A stretch of 64,000 nucleotides of DNA from UBA4732 sp002404095 (lineage in GTDB: Bacteria; Planctomycetota; Planctomycetia; Gemmatales; Gemmataceae): the NCBI GenBank assembly GCA_036783645.1, contig DAIPWT010000010.1, positions 22,540-86,539 on the forward strand, given 5' to 3'. Under the pieces are notes generated by a model. It was not told the DNA's origin and searched no databases. It worked only from the letters and a program-made list of their open reading frames with translations. Positions 57,207 to 64,000 of the stretch are shown one piece after another. Each line of letters starts with the position of its first letter. Position 1 is the first letter of the stretch. Position numbers and translations under genes: made by a program.

Positions 57207-57794
57207 TCACGCGACCCGGTTCGCCATCTCCACGAAGTTCTTGAGCAGCAACGGCCCCTCCGTGGTGAGAAAACTCTCCGGGTGGAACTGGACGCCGTGT
57301 AGCGGCCAGGTGCGATGACGCACGCCCATGATCTCGCCTTCGTCGGTCCACGCGCTGACGATGAAATCGGGGTTGTGGAACGTCTCGCGCTTGATGACAA
57401 GGCTATGGTAGCGCGTGGCCTCGAAAGGGTTCGATAGGCCGCGAAACACCCCTTGGCCGTCGTGATGAATGGGCGAAGTCTTGCCGTGCATCACGCGCAC
57501 ATTACGCACCACTTCGCCGCCAAAGACGTGGCCAATGCACTGGTGGCCGAGACAGACGCCGAGGATCGGCGTCGTCGCGGCGAAGCGTTTCAGCACGTCA
57601 TTGGAGACGCCGGCTTCGCGCGGCGTACAAGGGCCGGGCGAAATGATGATGTGCGACGGTTTCATCTCCGCGATCTGATCGGGCGTGATGCAATCGTTGC
57701 GGTGGACCTGCACGTCTAGCGTCGGGTCGAGTTCGCCGAGGCGCTGCACTAAATTGTAAGTAAAAGAATCGTAATTGTCGATGAGGAGGATCAT
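57207..57794 (-). CDS. pabA: aminodeoxychorismate/anthranilate synthase component II (glutamine amidotransferase)
   Basis: The 195-residue class-I glutaminase supplies ammonia from glutamine for p-aminobenzoate and/or anthranilate synthesis. It begins ILLIDNYDSFTYNLVQ, the hallmark of PabA/TrpG. The nucleophile C81 sits in ILGVCLGHQCIGHVFGG and the triad is completed by H171 and E173 in GVQFHPES. SPGPCTPREAG near 52-62 is another family mark. Length is standard. Component I is not in the window, so PabA and TrpG cannot be told apart; one such subunit often serves both pathways. The start is an ATG with weak upstream signal. It is followed on the same strand, 16 bp upstream of its start, by the small 94-residue gene. 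Confidence 0.9.
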   Translation of the reverse strand: MILLIDNYDSFTYNLVQRLGELDPTLDVQVHRNDCITPDQIAEMKPSHIIISPGPCTPREAGVSNDVLKRFAATTPILGVCLGHQCIGHVFGGEVVRNVRVMHGKTSPIHHDGQGVFRGLSNPFEATRYHSLVIKRETFHNPDFIVSAWTDEGEIMGVRHRTWPLHGVQFHPESFLTTEGPLLLKNFVEMANRVA

Positions 57795-57810
57795 GGGAAG
57801 GCGCCCGTAA

Positions 57811-58095
57811 CTACGCCTGTTTCGCGGGAAACGCCTGCGAACTGTTGGCCGTCGCGTCGTACTTGGCCTTGGCTTCAGCCGGGTCGAGTTTGCGCAAATA
57901 CTGCTCCGAGGCGGATACGTCGTACCAGCCGCCGTCCTGAAAATCGACGATCGCTTTGTTGTTGCAATTCACCGTGACGACGCGGCCGACGATTCCGTCG
58001 AAACGCCGCAACTCCGGCTGTTCCGCGTTGACCTGGACGTATTGATCCGTCCACTCGCGCTTCAGGCTCTCGTTCAAGGCTTCGGCCGGTTCCAT
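57811..58095 (-). CDS. hypothetical protein, 94 aa
   Basis: No family is recognised. The 94-residue protein lacks a signal or membrane segment. It has a helical N-terminus (EPAEALNESLKREWTDQYVQ), then a small beta-rich core (IVGRVVTVNCNNKAIVDFQD, GGWYDVSASEQYLRKL) and a polar Ala-rich end. The central GRVVTVN...AIVDF pattern resembles a small SH3-like or KOW-like barrel, but this is only a visual impression. The ATG at 58095 has GGAG upstream (CAGGAGATGCGACG). It ends 16 bp before the start of pabA on the same strand, so the two are probably cotranscribed. Confidence 0.68.
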   Translation of the reverse strand: MEPAEALNESLKREWTDQYVQVNAEQPELRRFDGIVGRVVTVNCNNKAIVDFQDGGWYDVSASEQYLRKLDPAEAKAKYDATANSSQAFPAKQA

Positions 58096-58131
58096 CGTCG
58101 CATCTCCTGCAGGCGCTTTACCAAAAGCGTC

Positions 58132-58194
58132 GTTTAGCCGCGACCCGAAGGGGAGCGCGTCTCGCCCGCGCTCCCCTTCGGGTCGCGGCTAAAC
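58132..58194. repeat. palindrome, family GTTTAGCCGCGACCCGAAGG
   Basis: A 63-bp inverted repeat between the 94-aa gene and the isomerase gene; fifth clear member of the family in the window. Confidence 0.9.
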
Positions 58195-58259
58195 AACTAA
58201 ACAACGCTCTCAAGCTTCCTGTAATTCTAACGGAAACGCCGCGGTCGGAACAGGGCCGC

Positions 58260-59252
58260 TCAACGGAACATCGGCGCCTCCGGCCGCGGCGGCGGATCGA
58301 AGTCCAGCCGCTTCACGAACCGACACGCCTCTTCCGCGCCGTATTCGCGGTTCATACCGGCGTCCTGGAACTCCACCGTCAAGGCGCCGTCGTAGCCGAT
58401 CTCGTTGAGGGCGCGGATAATCGCTTCCCAGTCGAGACCGCCGCGACCCGGCGCCCGTGGGTGCCAGCCGCGACGGGCGTCGCCGTAGGGCAGGTAGGAA
58501 CACAGCAATCCCGTGCGGCCGTTCAATGTCAATGCCGCATCCTTAATGTGGACATGAAAGATCCGCTCAGGGAACTTTCGCACGAATTCAACGGGGTCAA
58601 CACCCTGCCAGTGCAGATGGCTCGGGTCGAAGGTGAAGCCGAAGTCCGGTCGGCCGTCCAACGCGTCCAGAACGGCCTCCGCGCTGTACAGGTCGAAAGC
58701 GATTTGGCCTGGGTGGACCTCGAATGCGTATTTCAGGCCGCATTCCTGACACACATCCAGGATCGGCCGCCACTTGCGGGCGAACTCGCGGTAAGCGTCG
58801 GCCACTTGCTCCGGCCTTGGCGCCGGGTAGCCGCTGATCGCGGCCCAGATCGGTGAGCCGGTGAAACCAGCCAGCACCGACGCGCCGAGACGCTGGGCGG
58901 CGCGGGCGGCGCCCATCACCTCTTCCGCCGCTCGCTGCTGGACGCCGACCGGATCGCCGTCGCCCCAGACGTAATCGGGCAGGATGCCTTGATGGCGTTC
59001 GTCGATGCGGTCACACACCGCATGACTGACGCGATGACAACTCACGACGGGGGCGCTCAGTTCCAGCCGGTTCAGCAACGCGAGCTTGTTGGCGCAGTAA
59101 TCGTCTTCGCTGAGGGCGCGCTGTACCTCGAAGTGGTCGCCCCAGCAGCAGAGGTCCACCCCTTGGTAGCCGAATTCGGCGACCTGCGGCGCCAATTCGT
59201 CGAGCGGCAGGTCGGTCCATTGGCCGGTAAACAATAGAATCGGTCGCGCCAT
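58260..59252 (-). CDS. sugar phosphate isomerase/epimerase family protein (TIM barrel)
   Basis: The 330-residue protein has the xylose-isomerase-like TIM-barrel pattern: LDELAPQVAEFGYQGVDLCC near the start, LGASVLAGFTGSP, KYAFEVHPGQIAFDL, FTFDPSHLHWQGVDPVEFVR, and IFHVHIKDA. His, Glu and Asp residues in EVHPGQ, DPSHLHW and HVHIKD are placed as metal ligands in this superfamily. GALTVEFQDAGM near the C-terminus gives the last Glu. The superfamily covers many inositol, sugar and endonuclease IV-like enzymes, so the substrate is open. The start is the ATG at 59252; an upstream in-frame extension is encoded by the 59294 palindrome and is rejected. There is no signal peptide. Confidence 0.85.
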   Translation of the reverse strand: MARPILLFTGQWTDLPLDELAPQVAEFGYQGVDLCCWGDHFEVQRALSEDDYCANKLALLNRLELSAPVVSCHRVSHAVCDRIDERHQGILPDYVWGDGDPVGVQQRAAEEVMGAARAAQRLGASVLAGFTGSPIWAAISGYPAPRPEQVADAYREFARKWRPILDVCQECGLKYAFEVHPGQIAFDLYSAEAVLDALDGRPDFGFTFDPSHLHWQGVDPVEFVRKFPERIFHVHIKDAALTLNGRTGLLCSYLPYGDARRGWHPRAPGRGGLDWEAIIRALNEIGYDGALTVEFQDAGMNREYGAEEACRFVKRLDFDPPPRPEAPMFR

Positions 59253-59293
59253 CGGCGTCCTCCGACGGATAGAGCAACTCCTAGTAGACAAAA

Positions 59294-59331
59294 TATAGGT
59301 CCTATAGGTCTTATAAGACCTATAGGACCTA
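59294..59331. repeat. perfect 38-bp palindrome of TATAGG/TATAAG units
   Basis: ATAGGTCCTATAGGTCTTAT followed by its exact inverse; same 9-bp-unit family as 2571-2634, 10546-10611 and 20733-20762. Confidence 0.88.
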
Positions 59332-59363
59332 TTTTTCATCCGCCGGGGGGCCGGTAAGGAGCA

Positions 59364-61361
59364 TTACGGCCGTGGTTCCACCGGCCCCGTTCCGATTTCG
59401 GATCGCGGCGACATGCCGCCGTCGTCGCGGGGCGGCGGCGCCGTCGGAGTCGCCGCCGGCCGCGACGCCGGAGCGTCCACGAGCGTCAGGCTCTGCGCGC
59501 CCGGCTTGGCGGCGGCCGTCGGCGCCACGGCCGGCGGGGTCAATGGCCCGCCGAAGGCGCCGGCGCCGTCGCCGTCGTCCTCGTCCAAATACACCTCGTC
59601 CATCTCTGCGGCGTCCACGTTGCGCCGCAACAGCATGTACACGATTGTGCTGGCGCTCCAGAAGTAGCTGTAACTGAACCCAAGAATCAACAAGAACACC
59701 AGCCCCAGCCAGAACGCCACCATGCCGGCGCCGATCAGGTTCCACCACTGTAACCGATCCGGGCCGTTGTAATCGCGGACATTACCGACCCACTTATTGT
59801 AGGCCGTCGGATTGATCTGGCCGTCGGCGTCCACGACCTTCTCGCCGTCCACCACGGCGCCCTTGAGCAAGAGGGGCCGCCAGCCGAACGAATCCGGGGC
59901 GTACACGAACAGGAAATCCGGCTTCCGCCCATTCGGCTGAGACCCGACGTAGCTGATGCCCGGCGTCTGCGACACGCCCCACTTGGCGAGGTAAATCGTC
60001 AGCGACCCCATGAAGCCGATGAAGAAAACCACCACCGCCCCGTACACGAGTGCCACGAGGAAATACCAAAGGAAATGCCACGGTCTTTGGTAGACGTAGC
60101 TGTAGGCTCGGCTGACCGCCTCCCAGCTGTCGGTGCCCTCGGCGCTGATCGTGGCCGACATGAGCGGCCAGCCGACCAGGCCGACGAGTGCGATGGCCAT
60201 GAGCAGGCCCACCACCAGCATCACCGGCCAGAACAGGCCCGCGACGAAAATGTCGCCGAATATCGGGATCATAAACGGCAAGCCGAACAGGATCATCGCG
60301 ATCAGCAGCACAAAGACAAACAGGAGCGGGAACAAAGGAGCCGTGAGGTAGGAAAGGATGCGCTTAAAGGTGAAGCGCAAGGCGTCCACCATGCCGATCT
60401 TGTCGCCGCGCGCCACCTGCACGGCGGCGATGCGCGTGATCGCCCCGCCGAATATCGCCCAGGTCGCCACGGTCCAGATCAGTACGCACAAGAAGTACAA
60501 CCGACACTTGAGGTCCGCGCCCGGACTGAAGAAGTAGACGACCGGCAACAGCAGCTTGACGATCGGCTCGATAAGGACCGGTCCTTGATGCGTCAAAAAC
60601 CACTCCCAGAAGTGGCCGACTTCCCAAGGCTTGCCCAATTGGCCCGTCGCCATCAGAAAGGGGTTCGGCCCTCGGTCTTCCAACCAGGGCCACGTGTTCA
60701 GCACGGCGTAAGGTTTGACCTTGCCGAGGTCGCCCATCGACATGGAGGCAAGAGCGGCGGCCCGCGCTCCGGGGATGTGGTTCTCTTTGAAGTATTTGGC
60801 TCGGCTTCCCAACTGCACCTTACTCAGCCGCTCGTCAGCCTCGGCCAGCTGCTTCTGCGCGGCCGCGACATTTGCTTCGTCAACGACCACCTTGCCGGTC
60901 GTCGCCGCCTTCAACGCCTCGGCGGCGTCCGCCCGCGCTTTCACGGCGCTGATGAACTCATCGGTCGAGACGTCGTTTGATTTGCGGGCTTTTTCGTAGC
61001 TCTCGTATTCGTCGAGGCTGTCGGTCAGGTCGGTCGGCTCGACGCGCGCACCGGGCGCCCCCAGCCCGGCGGATTCGTGCATCAGGTTCCAGTGGTCGCG
61101 TTCCTGCTTGAACTGCTCCCAGGCTCTGGCTTTGTCAACATTCGCGGCGTAGGGGCCGGGCCACTGCGGTGGGACGGCGTTCTCGCCGGCTCGGAAGAGA
61201 AGCGCCAACAGCCACCATCCCACGGCCATCACCACTATGCCGGCGGCGGCCAGGGCCAGTTTGTTGAGGTCAAGCGCCACTTGGAAGCCGCGGAAGAGTT
61301 CCGTCCACGGCAACAGATGCCGCCAGTTGGTCTCGCGCGGTTCGACTTTCTCCTCGGCCAT
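59364..61361 (-). CDS. large multi-pass membrane protein with coiled-coil insert
   Basis: I do not recognise a named family. The 665-residue protein has a first membrane segment at about 36-60 (LALAAAGIVVMAVGWWLLAL), then about 200 non-membrane residues including a charged helical stretch (RADAAEALKAATTGKVVVDE, AAAQKQLAEADERLSKVQLG). At least six more segments follow: LYFLCVLIWTVATWAIFGGA, PLFPLLFVFVLLIAMILFGL, VMLVVGLLMAIALVGLVGWP and FLWYFLVALVYGAVVVFFIG, for example. An extracytoplasmic loop with PDFLFVYAPDSFGWRPL and a last segment precede a low-complexity Pro/Ala tail of about 90 residues. The ATG at 61361 has GGAG 8 bases upstream; a TTG one codon earlier is less likely. Function unknown. 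Confidence 0.78.
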   Translation of the reverse strand: MAEEKVEPRETNWRHLLPWTELFRGFQVALDLNKLALAAAGIVVMAVGWWLLALLFRAGENAVPPQWPGPYAANVDKARAWEQFKQERDHWNLMHESAGLGAPGARVEPTDLTDSLDEYESYEKARKSNDVSTDEFISAVKARADAAEALKAATTGKVVVDEANVAAAQKQLAEADERLSKVQLGSRAKYFKENHIPGARAAALASMSMGDLGKVKPYAVLNTWPWLEDRGPNPFLMATGQLGKPWEVGHFWEWFLTHQGPVLIEPIVKLLLPVVYFFSPGADLKCRLYFLCVLIWTVATWAIFGGAITRIAAVQVARGDKIGMVDALRFTFKRILSYLTAPLFPLLFVFVLLIAMILFGLPFMIPIFGDIFVAGLFWPVMLVVGLLMAIALVGLVGWPLMSATISAEGTDSWEAVSRAYSYVYQRPWHFLWYFLVALVYGAVVVFFIGFMGSLTIYLAKWGVSQTPGISYVGSQPNGRKPDFLFVYAPDSFGWRPLLLKGAVVDGEKVVDADGQINPTAYNKWVGNVRDYNGPDRLQWWNLIGAGMVAFWLGLVFLLILGFSYSYFWSASTIVYMLLRRNVDAAEMDEVYLDEDDGDGAGAFGGPLTPPAVAPTAAAKPGAQSLTLVDAPASRPAATPTAPPPRDDGGMSPRSEIGTGPVEPRP

Positions 61362-61507
61362 CAATCGCTCCTTAATCCAGTCCGGCGCCCGGCCGACGGC
61401 GGTAGCCGCAGCGAACCGGACAGGGTGCCCTACAAAGTGGGGATTATACGGGGAGAGATAGGCTTGGCAATCGGCGACGCAAAGCGGACGGCCTGAGAAA
61501 AGCGACA

Positions 61508-61568
61508 GGCGAGCCGCCGGGTTTATCCCGGCGGGTCCGAACGGCGGGCATAAAGCCCGCCGCTCGCC
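61508..61568. repeat. palindrome, family GGCGAGCCGCCGGGTTTATC
   Basis: A 61-bp inverted repeat upstream of the large membrane-protein gene; same family as 26705 and 35446. Confidence 0.88.
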
Positions 61569-61579
61569 TGGACATACTC

Positions 61580-62875
61580 CTAGAAAATAAAGGCGACGCC
61601 AAGATCAAAGCCGTCGAAAAAGCGAATCGTACTCTGCTCGAAGCGCGGGTCGAGGCGGCCATAATTGAAGTCGATCGGCTGCGGAGACGAGACGGTGTTG
61701 AAGAAGGACTTGATGTTGTAACCGGCGTGGACCTCAATGCCCTCAACGGGAGACCAGAGCAAACCGAGAGTGGCGTCGACTTCCGGCACGGGCACCACCA
61801 CCGTTCTGGCCCGCTTGTTCTCGGGGCCGAAGCCGCCGCGGGCGAGTTCGTATTTGGCCAGCTCCTTTACCACGTCGGCGTACAAGGCGCCCTCAACCTC
61901 GAAGTTGACGGCGACGCCGTGGCCCAGGTAGCACTCGTTGCTGAAGCCCGCATGGCCGCCGTACAGTCGGTTCGAGACATCGTTGGTGTAGAGCGCCTGA
62001 AACTGCGGGCCGGAGTTGCCGTCGGTGTCCAGATCCGTCGCCCGCCAGGCGAAGCGCTGCCAGATCCAACTGAGACGCGGCCCGACAAGGCCGGACAGTC
62101 GATAAGTTTCCGTCTCATAGATCGGCTGACGAAAGGTCAGATTGTACTGATCGAACCGCTGCGTGAATTCGATGGTTTCGATGCTGGCGCCGTTCCAGAT
62201 GCCGAACACGGCGCCGGGCGCCGGGATGAAGGGCGGCGGGTTGATGACCGAGTTTAATGGCCCAAACTGGCGGAATTGCGGGTTGGGCACCGTGATTTTG
62301 TTAGGCGGACCGCCATAGTCGCTAGGGAAGTTGAAGACGTTCGAGTACAGGAAGGATTCCGCGAAGTTGTTTCCCACCCTCGAACCGCTCGGCGCGAGCG
62401 TGGCGGCGGCGCTGACGTGCCCGTCGATCAGATGCAGCCAGTCGATGCTGACGCTCGACCCGCTGGCGAACTTCCAACCCACGCCGATCTTGAAGCCAGG
62501 CTCCCACCCGGAACGGCCCCGGACCTGGTTGACGTCAAGCGCTTCTTGGCCGCTGCCAACGAAAGTCCCCGAATCCGTCACCCCCGGAACCTGGACCAGG
62601 AAAGTATTGGTCGGATCGGGGACGGTCGGACTGGTAATGACAAGGCCGCGCTGCGCCACAAGCTGTGACTTGAGCGGGTTGGTCTGGCGGTAGATGACGA
62701 ACTCGCCGAAGGTGAATAAGCCTCCCGCTTCGGGGTGCGTACTGTAAAGCGGGAAGGGCAACACCGGGTCGGCGGGGGCGTAGTCCTCGGCGATGCCCTG
62801 CGCATACGCCGCCCCCGGCGCGAGGACGGCCAAGGCCGCTAGAAGCCATGCCCGCCGAATTGACTTGTTGTGCAT
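61580..62875 (-). CDS. BBP7 family outer-membrane beta-barrel protein
   Basis: The 431-residue protein has a signal peptide (AWLLAALAVLAPGAAYAQG, cut near 26) and a beta-strand-rich mature part with alternating hydrophobic residues and aromatic ends. Diagnostic stretches for planctomycete BBP7 barrels are FTFGEFVIYRQTNPL near 45-60, WEPGFKIGVGWKFASGSSVS, VGPRLSWIWQRFAWRATD and a final FFDGFDLGVAFIF. The protein ends in Phe, as typical for outer-membrane insertion. The ATG at 62875 has GGAGGAG upstream; a longer in-frame extension does not look like a signal peptide. It is presumably a porin-like or structural surface protein; the divergent region at 62876-63528 drives it. Confidence 0.85.
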   Translation of the reverse strand: MHNKSIRRAWLLAALAVLAPGAAYAQGIAEDYAPADPVLPFPLYSTHPEAGGLFTFGEFVIYRQTNPLKSQLVAQRGLVITSPTVPDPTNTFLVQVPGVTDSGTFVGSGQEALDVNQVRGRSGWEPGFKIGVGWKFASGSSVSIDWLHLIDGHVSAAATLAPSGSRVGNNFAESFLYSNVFNFPSDYGGPPNKITVPNPQFRQFGPLNSVINPPPFIPAPGAVFGIWNGASIETIEFTQRFDQYNLTFRQPIYETETYRLSGLVGPRLSWIWQRFAWRATDLDTDGNSGPQFQALYTNDVSNRLYGGHAGFSNECYLGHGVAVNFEVEGALYADVVKELAKYELARGGFGPENKRARTVVVPVPEVDATLGLLWSPVEGIEVHAGYNIKSFFNTVSSPQPIDFNYGRLDPRFEQSTIRFFDGFDLGVAFIF

Positions 62876-63104
62876 AGTATCCCCACTCCTCCGTGACGAA
62901 GGCGCAATGCCCGACCGTGCGCGGTTCGGCCCCCGACCGCGACCCCCTCGCCGCGCGGACGTTTGCCGCCCACGGACGTTGTGACCTTGCAGACCGACGC
63001 GGACTTTGAAGGGTGGGGAATATATCGCGGCCGCTTTTCCTGTCAAGGCCGATTTAGTGGAATTCGGCGCGTCGCGAGTGTGTCTCTCGAAGTAGGCGGT
63101 CCTC

Positions 63105-63250
63105 GCACCCCGGACTCAGGAGTACCTTCGCCCGGGGCTTTATCTGGATCGCCCTCCGGACTCAGGCCGCCGACAGGTTCTTGTCTTGGAGCCCGGTTTA
63201 GGGCGACGGAAATAAAGCCCCGGGCGAAGGTACTCCTGAGTCCGGGGTGC
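63105..63250. repeat. 146-bp palindromic element (GCACCCCGGACTCAGGAGTA family)
   Basis: The arms match those at 56096-56238, but the core runs in the opposite direction (its complement reads GTCGCCCTAAACCGGGCTCC). Related to 19335-19478. Confidence 0.88.
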
Positions 63251-63340
63251 GGCGCGTCGCCGGCGATGGCATCGCAGGCATTTTTGGCTTTACCCCACTC
63301 GCCCCGGCGCGGCGGACGAAAGAAGTTACATAGTTAATGC

Positions 63341-63369
63341 TTGACGCAGAGGTCTACAGAGTAGAGAAT
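63341..63369 (+). promoter_or_regulatory. candidate promoter TTGACG-17-GAGAAT
   Basis: A near-consensus -35 (TTGACG, 63341-63346) is spaced 17 bp from a weaker -10 (GAGAAT, 63364-63369), about 160 bp upstream of the Gly-rich gene. This would give a long untranslated leader. Sequence match only. Confidence 0.35.
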
Positions 63370-63528
63370 CTATAGGAGCAGTAGTCACATGGTCGTCTCA
63401 CCGTCTGCCGCAAACGTCGGAAGGGTGAGAGGCTCCTGCATAAGGAAGCGTTGGCGCCTGGACCGTGTGCGTACCGACTACGCCGCGGAAAGGCTTGGCT
63501 CGCTAATTTCCTTCACAGGAGACTCCTG

Positions 63529-64000
63529 ATGATTTCCCGCGCTTATTTGTGCCAAATCGGCTACGCAGTGTTGCTATCGGCGGCCACATTGTTATTGGCT
63601 CTGCCAACGGACTCGGCGGCCCAGTTCCGTAGTCACATGCCACCCCCGCCCCCGCTCCCGCCCGCCATGCGCCCGCTAACCCCGGCGCCCATTAGCCAGT
63701 TGGGAAGCCAAGTTATTGGTGGGTCCGGGCAGGCAATAGGAAGCTTCGGCCAGCAGCAGGCCCAACAGGGGATGTTCGGCTTCTTTGGCCAGGTGGGCGC
63801 CATCGGCGGCCTTCAACAGGCCGGCGGCTTCGGTCAAGGCGGCGGCTTTGGTCAAGGCGGCGGCTTTGGTCAAGGCGGCGGCTTTGGTCAAGGCGGCGGC
63901 TTTGGTCAAGGTGGCGGCTTTGGTCAAGGCGGCGGCTTCGGTCAAGGCGGCGGCCAGTTCGGCGGCGGCCAGTTCGGCGGCGGCCAGTTCGGCGGCGGCC
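63529..64000 (+). CDS. exported Gly/Gln/Phe-rich repeat protein, N-terminal part
   Basis: The gene runs off the window; 157 residues are visible. It has a signal peptide (YAVLLSAATLLLALPTDSAA, cut near 31), then a Pro-rich segment (HMPPPPPLPPAMRPLTPAP), a Gln/Gly region (GSFGQQQAQQGMFGFFGQ), and from residue 99 perfect tandem hexapeptides GGFGQG (7 copies). These are followed by tetrapeptide GGQF repeats to the edge. The ATG at 63529 has AGGAG 8 bases upstream. The composition suggests an unstructured or adhesive extracellular or cell-wall-associated protein, but no function can be assigned. The repeat DNA is prone to copy-number change. Confidence 0.8.
   Translation, partial: MISRAYLCQIGYAVLLSAATLLLALPTDSAAQFRSHMPPPPPLPPAMRPLTPAPISQLGSQVIGGSGQAIGSFGQQQAQQGMFGFFGQVGAIGGLQQAGGFGQGGGFGQGGGFGQGGGFGQGGGFGQGGGFGQGGGFGQGGGQFGGGQFGGGQFGGG
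63823..64000. repeat. in-frame tandem repeats: 7 x 18 bp then 12-bp units
   Basis: Seven copies of an 18-bp unit (GGCGGCTTTGGTCAAGGC with C/T changes) cover 63823-63948, followed by 12-bp GGCGGCCAGTTC-type units to the window end. The near-identity of the copies implies recent slippage. Confidence 0.9.

Larger units (their letters stand above)
62876..63528. other. divergent intergenic region, 653 bp
   Basis: No gene is supported. It contains the palindromic element at 63105-63250 and, nearer the 3' gene, a possible promoter at 63341-63369 and a stretch from 63370 to 63528 that could be a long leader. Promoters for the BBP7 gene should lie in the first 200 bases. Confidence 0.6.

Noticed and set aside
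63823..63948. CRISPR-like regular repeats
   Set aside because: The 18-bp repeats are directly adjacent with no spacers and are in frame in a secreted protein gene.
1..64000. Insertion sequences, prophage or integron
   Set aside because: No transposase, integrase or phage structural gene was seen; repeats here are short palindromes without coding capacity.
1..64000. tRNA or rRNA genes
   Set aside because: No recognisable cloverleaf or rRNA-like stretch was noticed by eye; a tRNAscan-SE run would be decisive.

Overview
This 64 kb window is GC-rich and densely coded on both strands. It most likely comes from a planctomycete, probably of the Gemmata group. Support for this is a BBP7-type outer-membrane barrel protein, several small proteins of a kind I associate with Planctomycetota, a GldG/DUF4340 ABC exporter operon, and intergenic spaces filled with palindromic repeats. 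The taxonomic call is an inference; there is no rRNA gene, and I saw no tRNA, CRISPR array or transposase.

Layout. (1) 1-8026, + strand: glycogen/trehalose metabolism (end of treZ, a GH133 debranching enzyme, glgX, treY). Together these could convert glycogen to trehalose by the TreY/TreZ route. (2) 8209-11011, - strand: a GAF-containing PTS enzyme I (ptsP) and a small unknown protein. (3) 11435-19309, +: a four-gene ABC system (ATPase, GldF-like permease, GldG-like protein, DUF4340 protein). (4) 19492-22190, +: a Tat-exported sulfite-oxidase-type molybdoenzyme and an exported FecR-like protein. (5) 22269-23675, -: an exported metallo-beta-lactamase-fold protein and an exported unknown protein. 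(6) 23801-40018, -: a GntR/YtrA-type regulator, one ABC ATPase and five tandem paralogous permeases of 885-998 residues. Each permease has an internally duplicated ABC-2-like membrane half fused to a roughly 400-residue soluble domain. This is the best candidate here for an undescribed system. (7) 40230-43017, +: an O-methyltransferase, a D-2-hydroxyacid dehydrogenase, a ribbon-helix-helix protein and a small protein sharing its C-terminal tail. (8) 43062-46506, -: an Hsp70 family protein, a DUF2760 protein and a YihY/BrkB membrane protein. (9) 46768-50130: a parvulin-type lipoprotein, a coiled-coil lipoprotein and a LarA-domain protein. (10) 50325-56084, +: a chaperone cluster (TPR protein, J-like protein with a degenerate HPD motif, GrpE, DnaK, zinc-ribbon protein). 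(11) 56320-64000: a disordered charged protein, a PabA/TrpG glutaminase, a small unknown protein, a TIM-barrel sugar isomerase/epimerase, a large membrane protein, the BBP7 barrel protein and the start of an exported Gly/Gln-rich repeat protein.

Almost every intergenic space holds a palindromic element. About a dozen families recur. Some are solo half-copies, and two sites show one 129-bp palindrome nested inside a different palindrome. One ABC ATPase has taken part of such a repeat as its C-terminus, and other copies sit between convergent genes where they could terminate transcription both ways.
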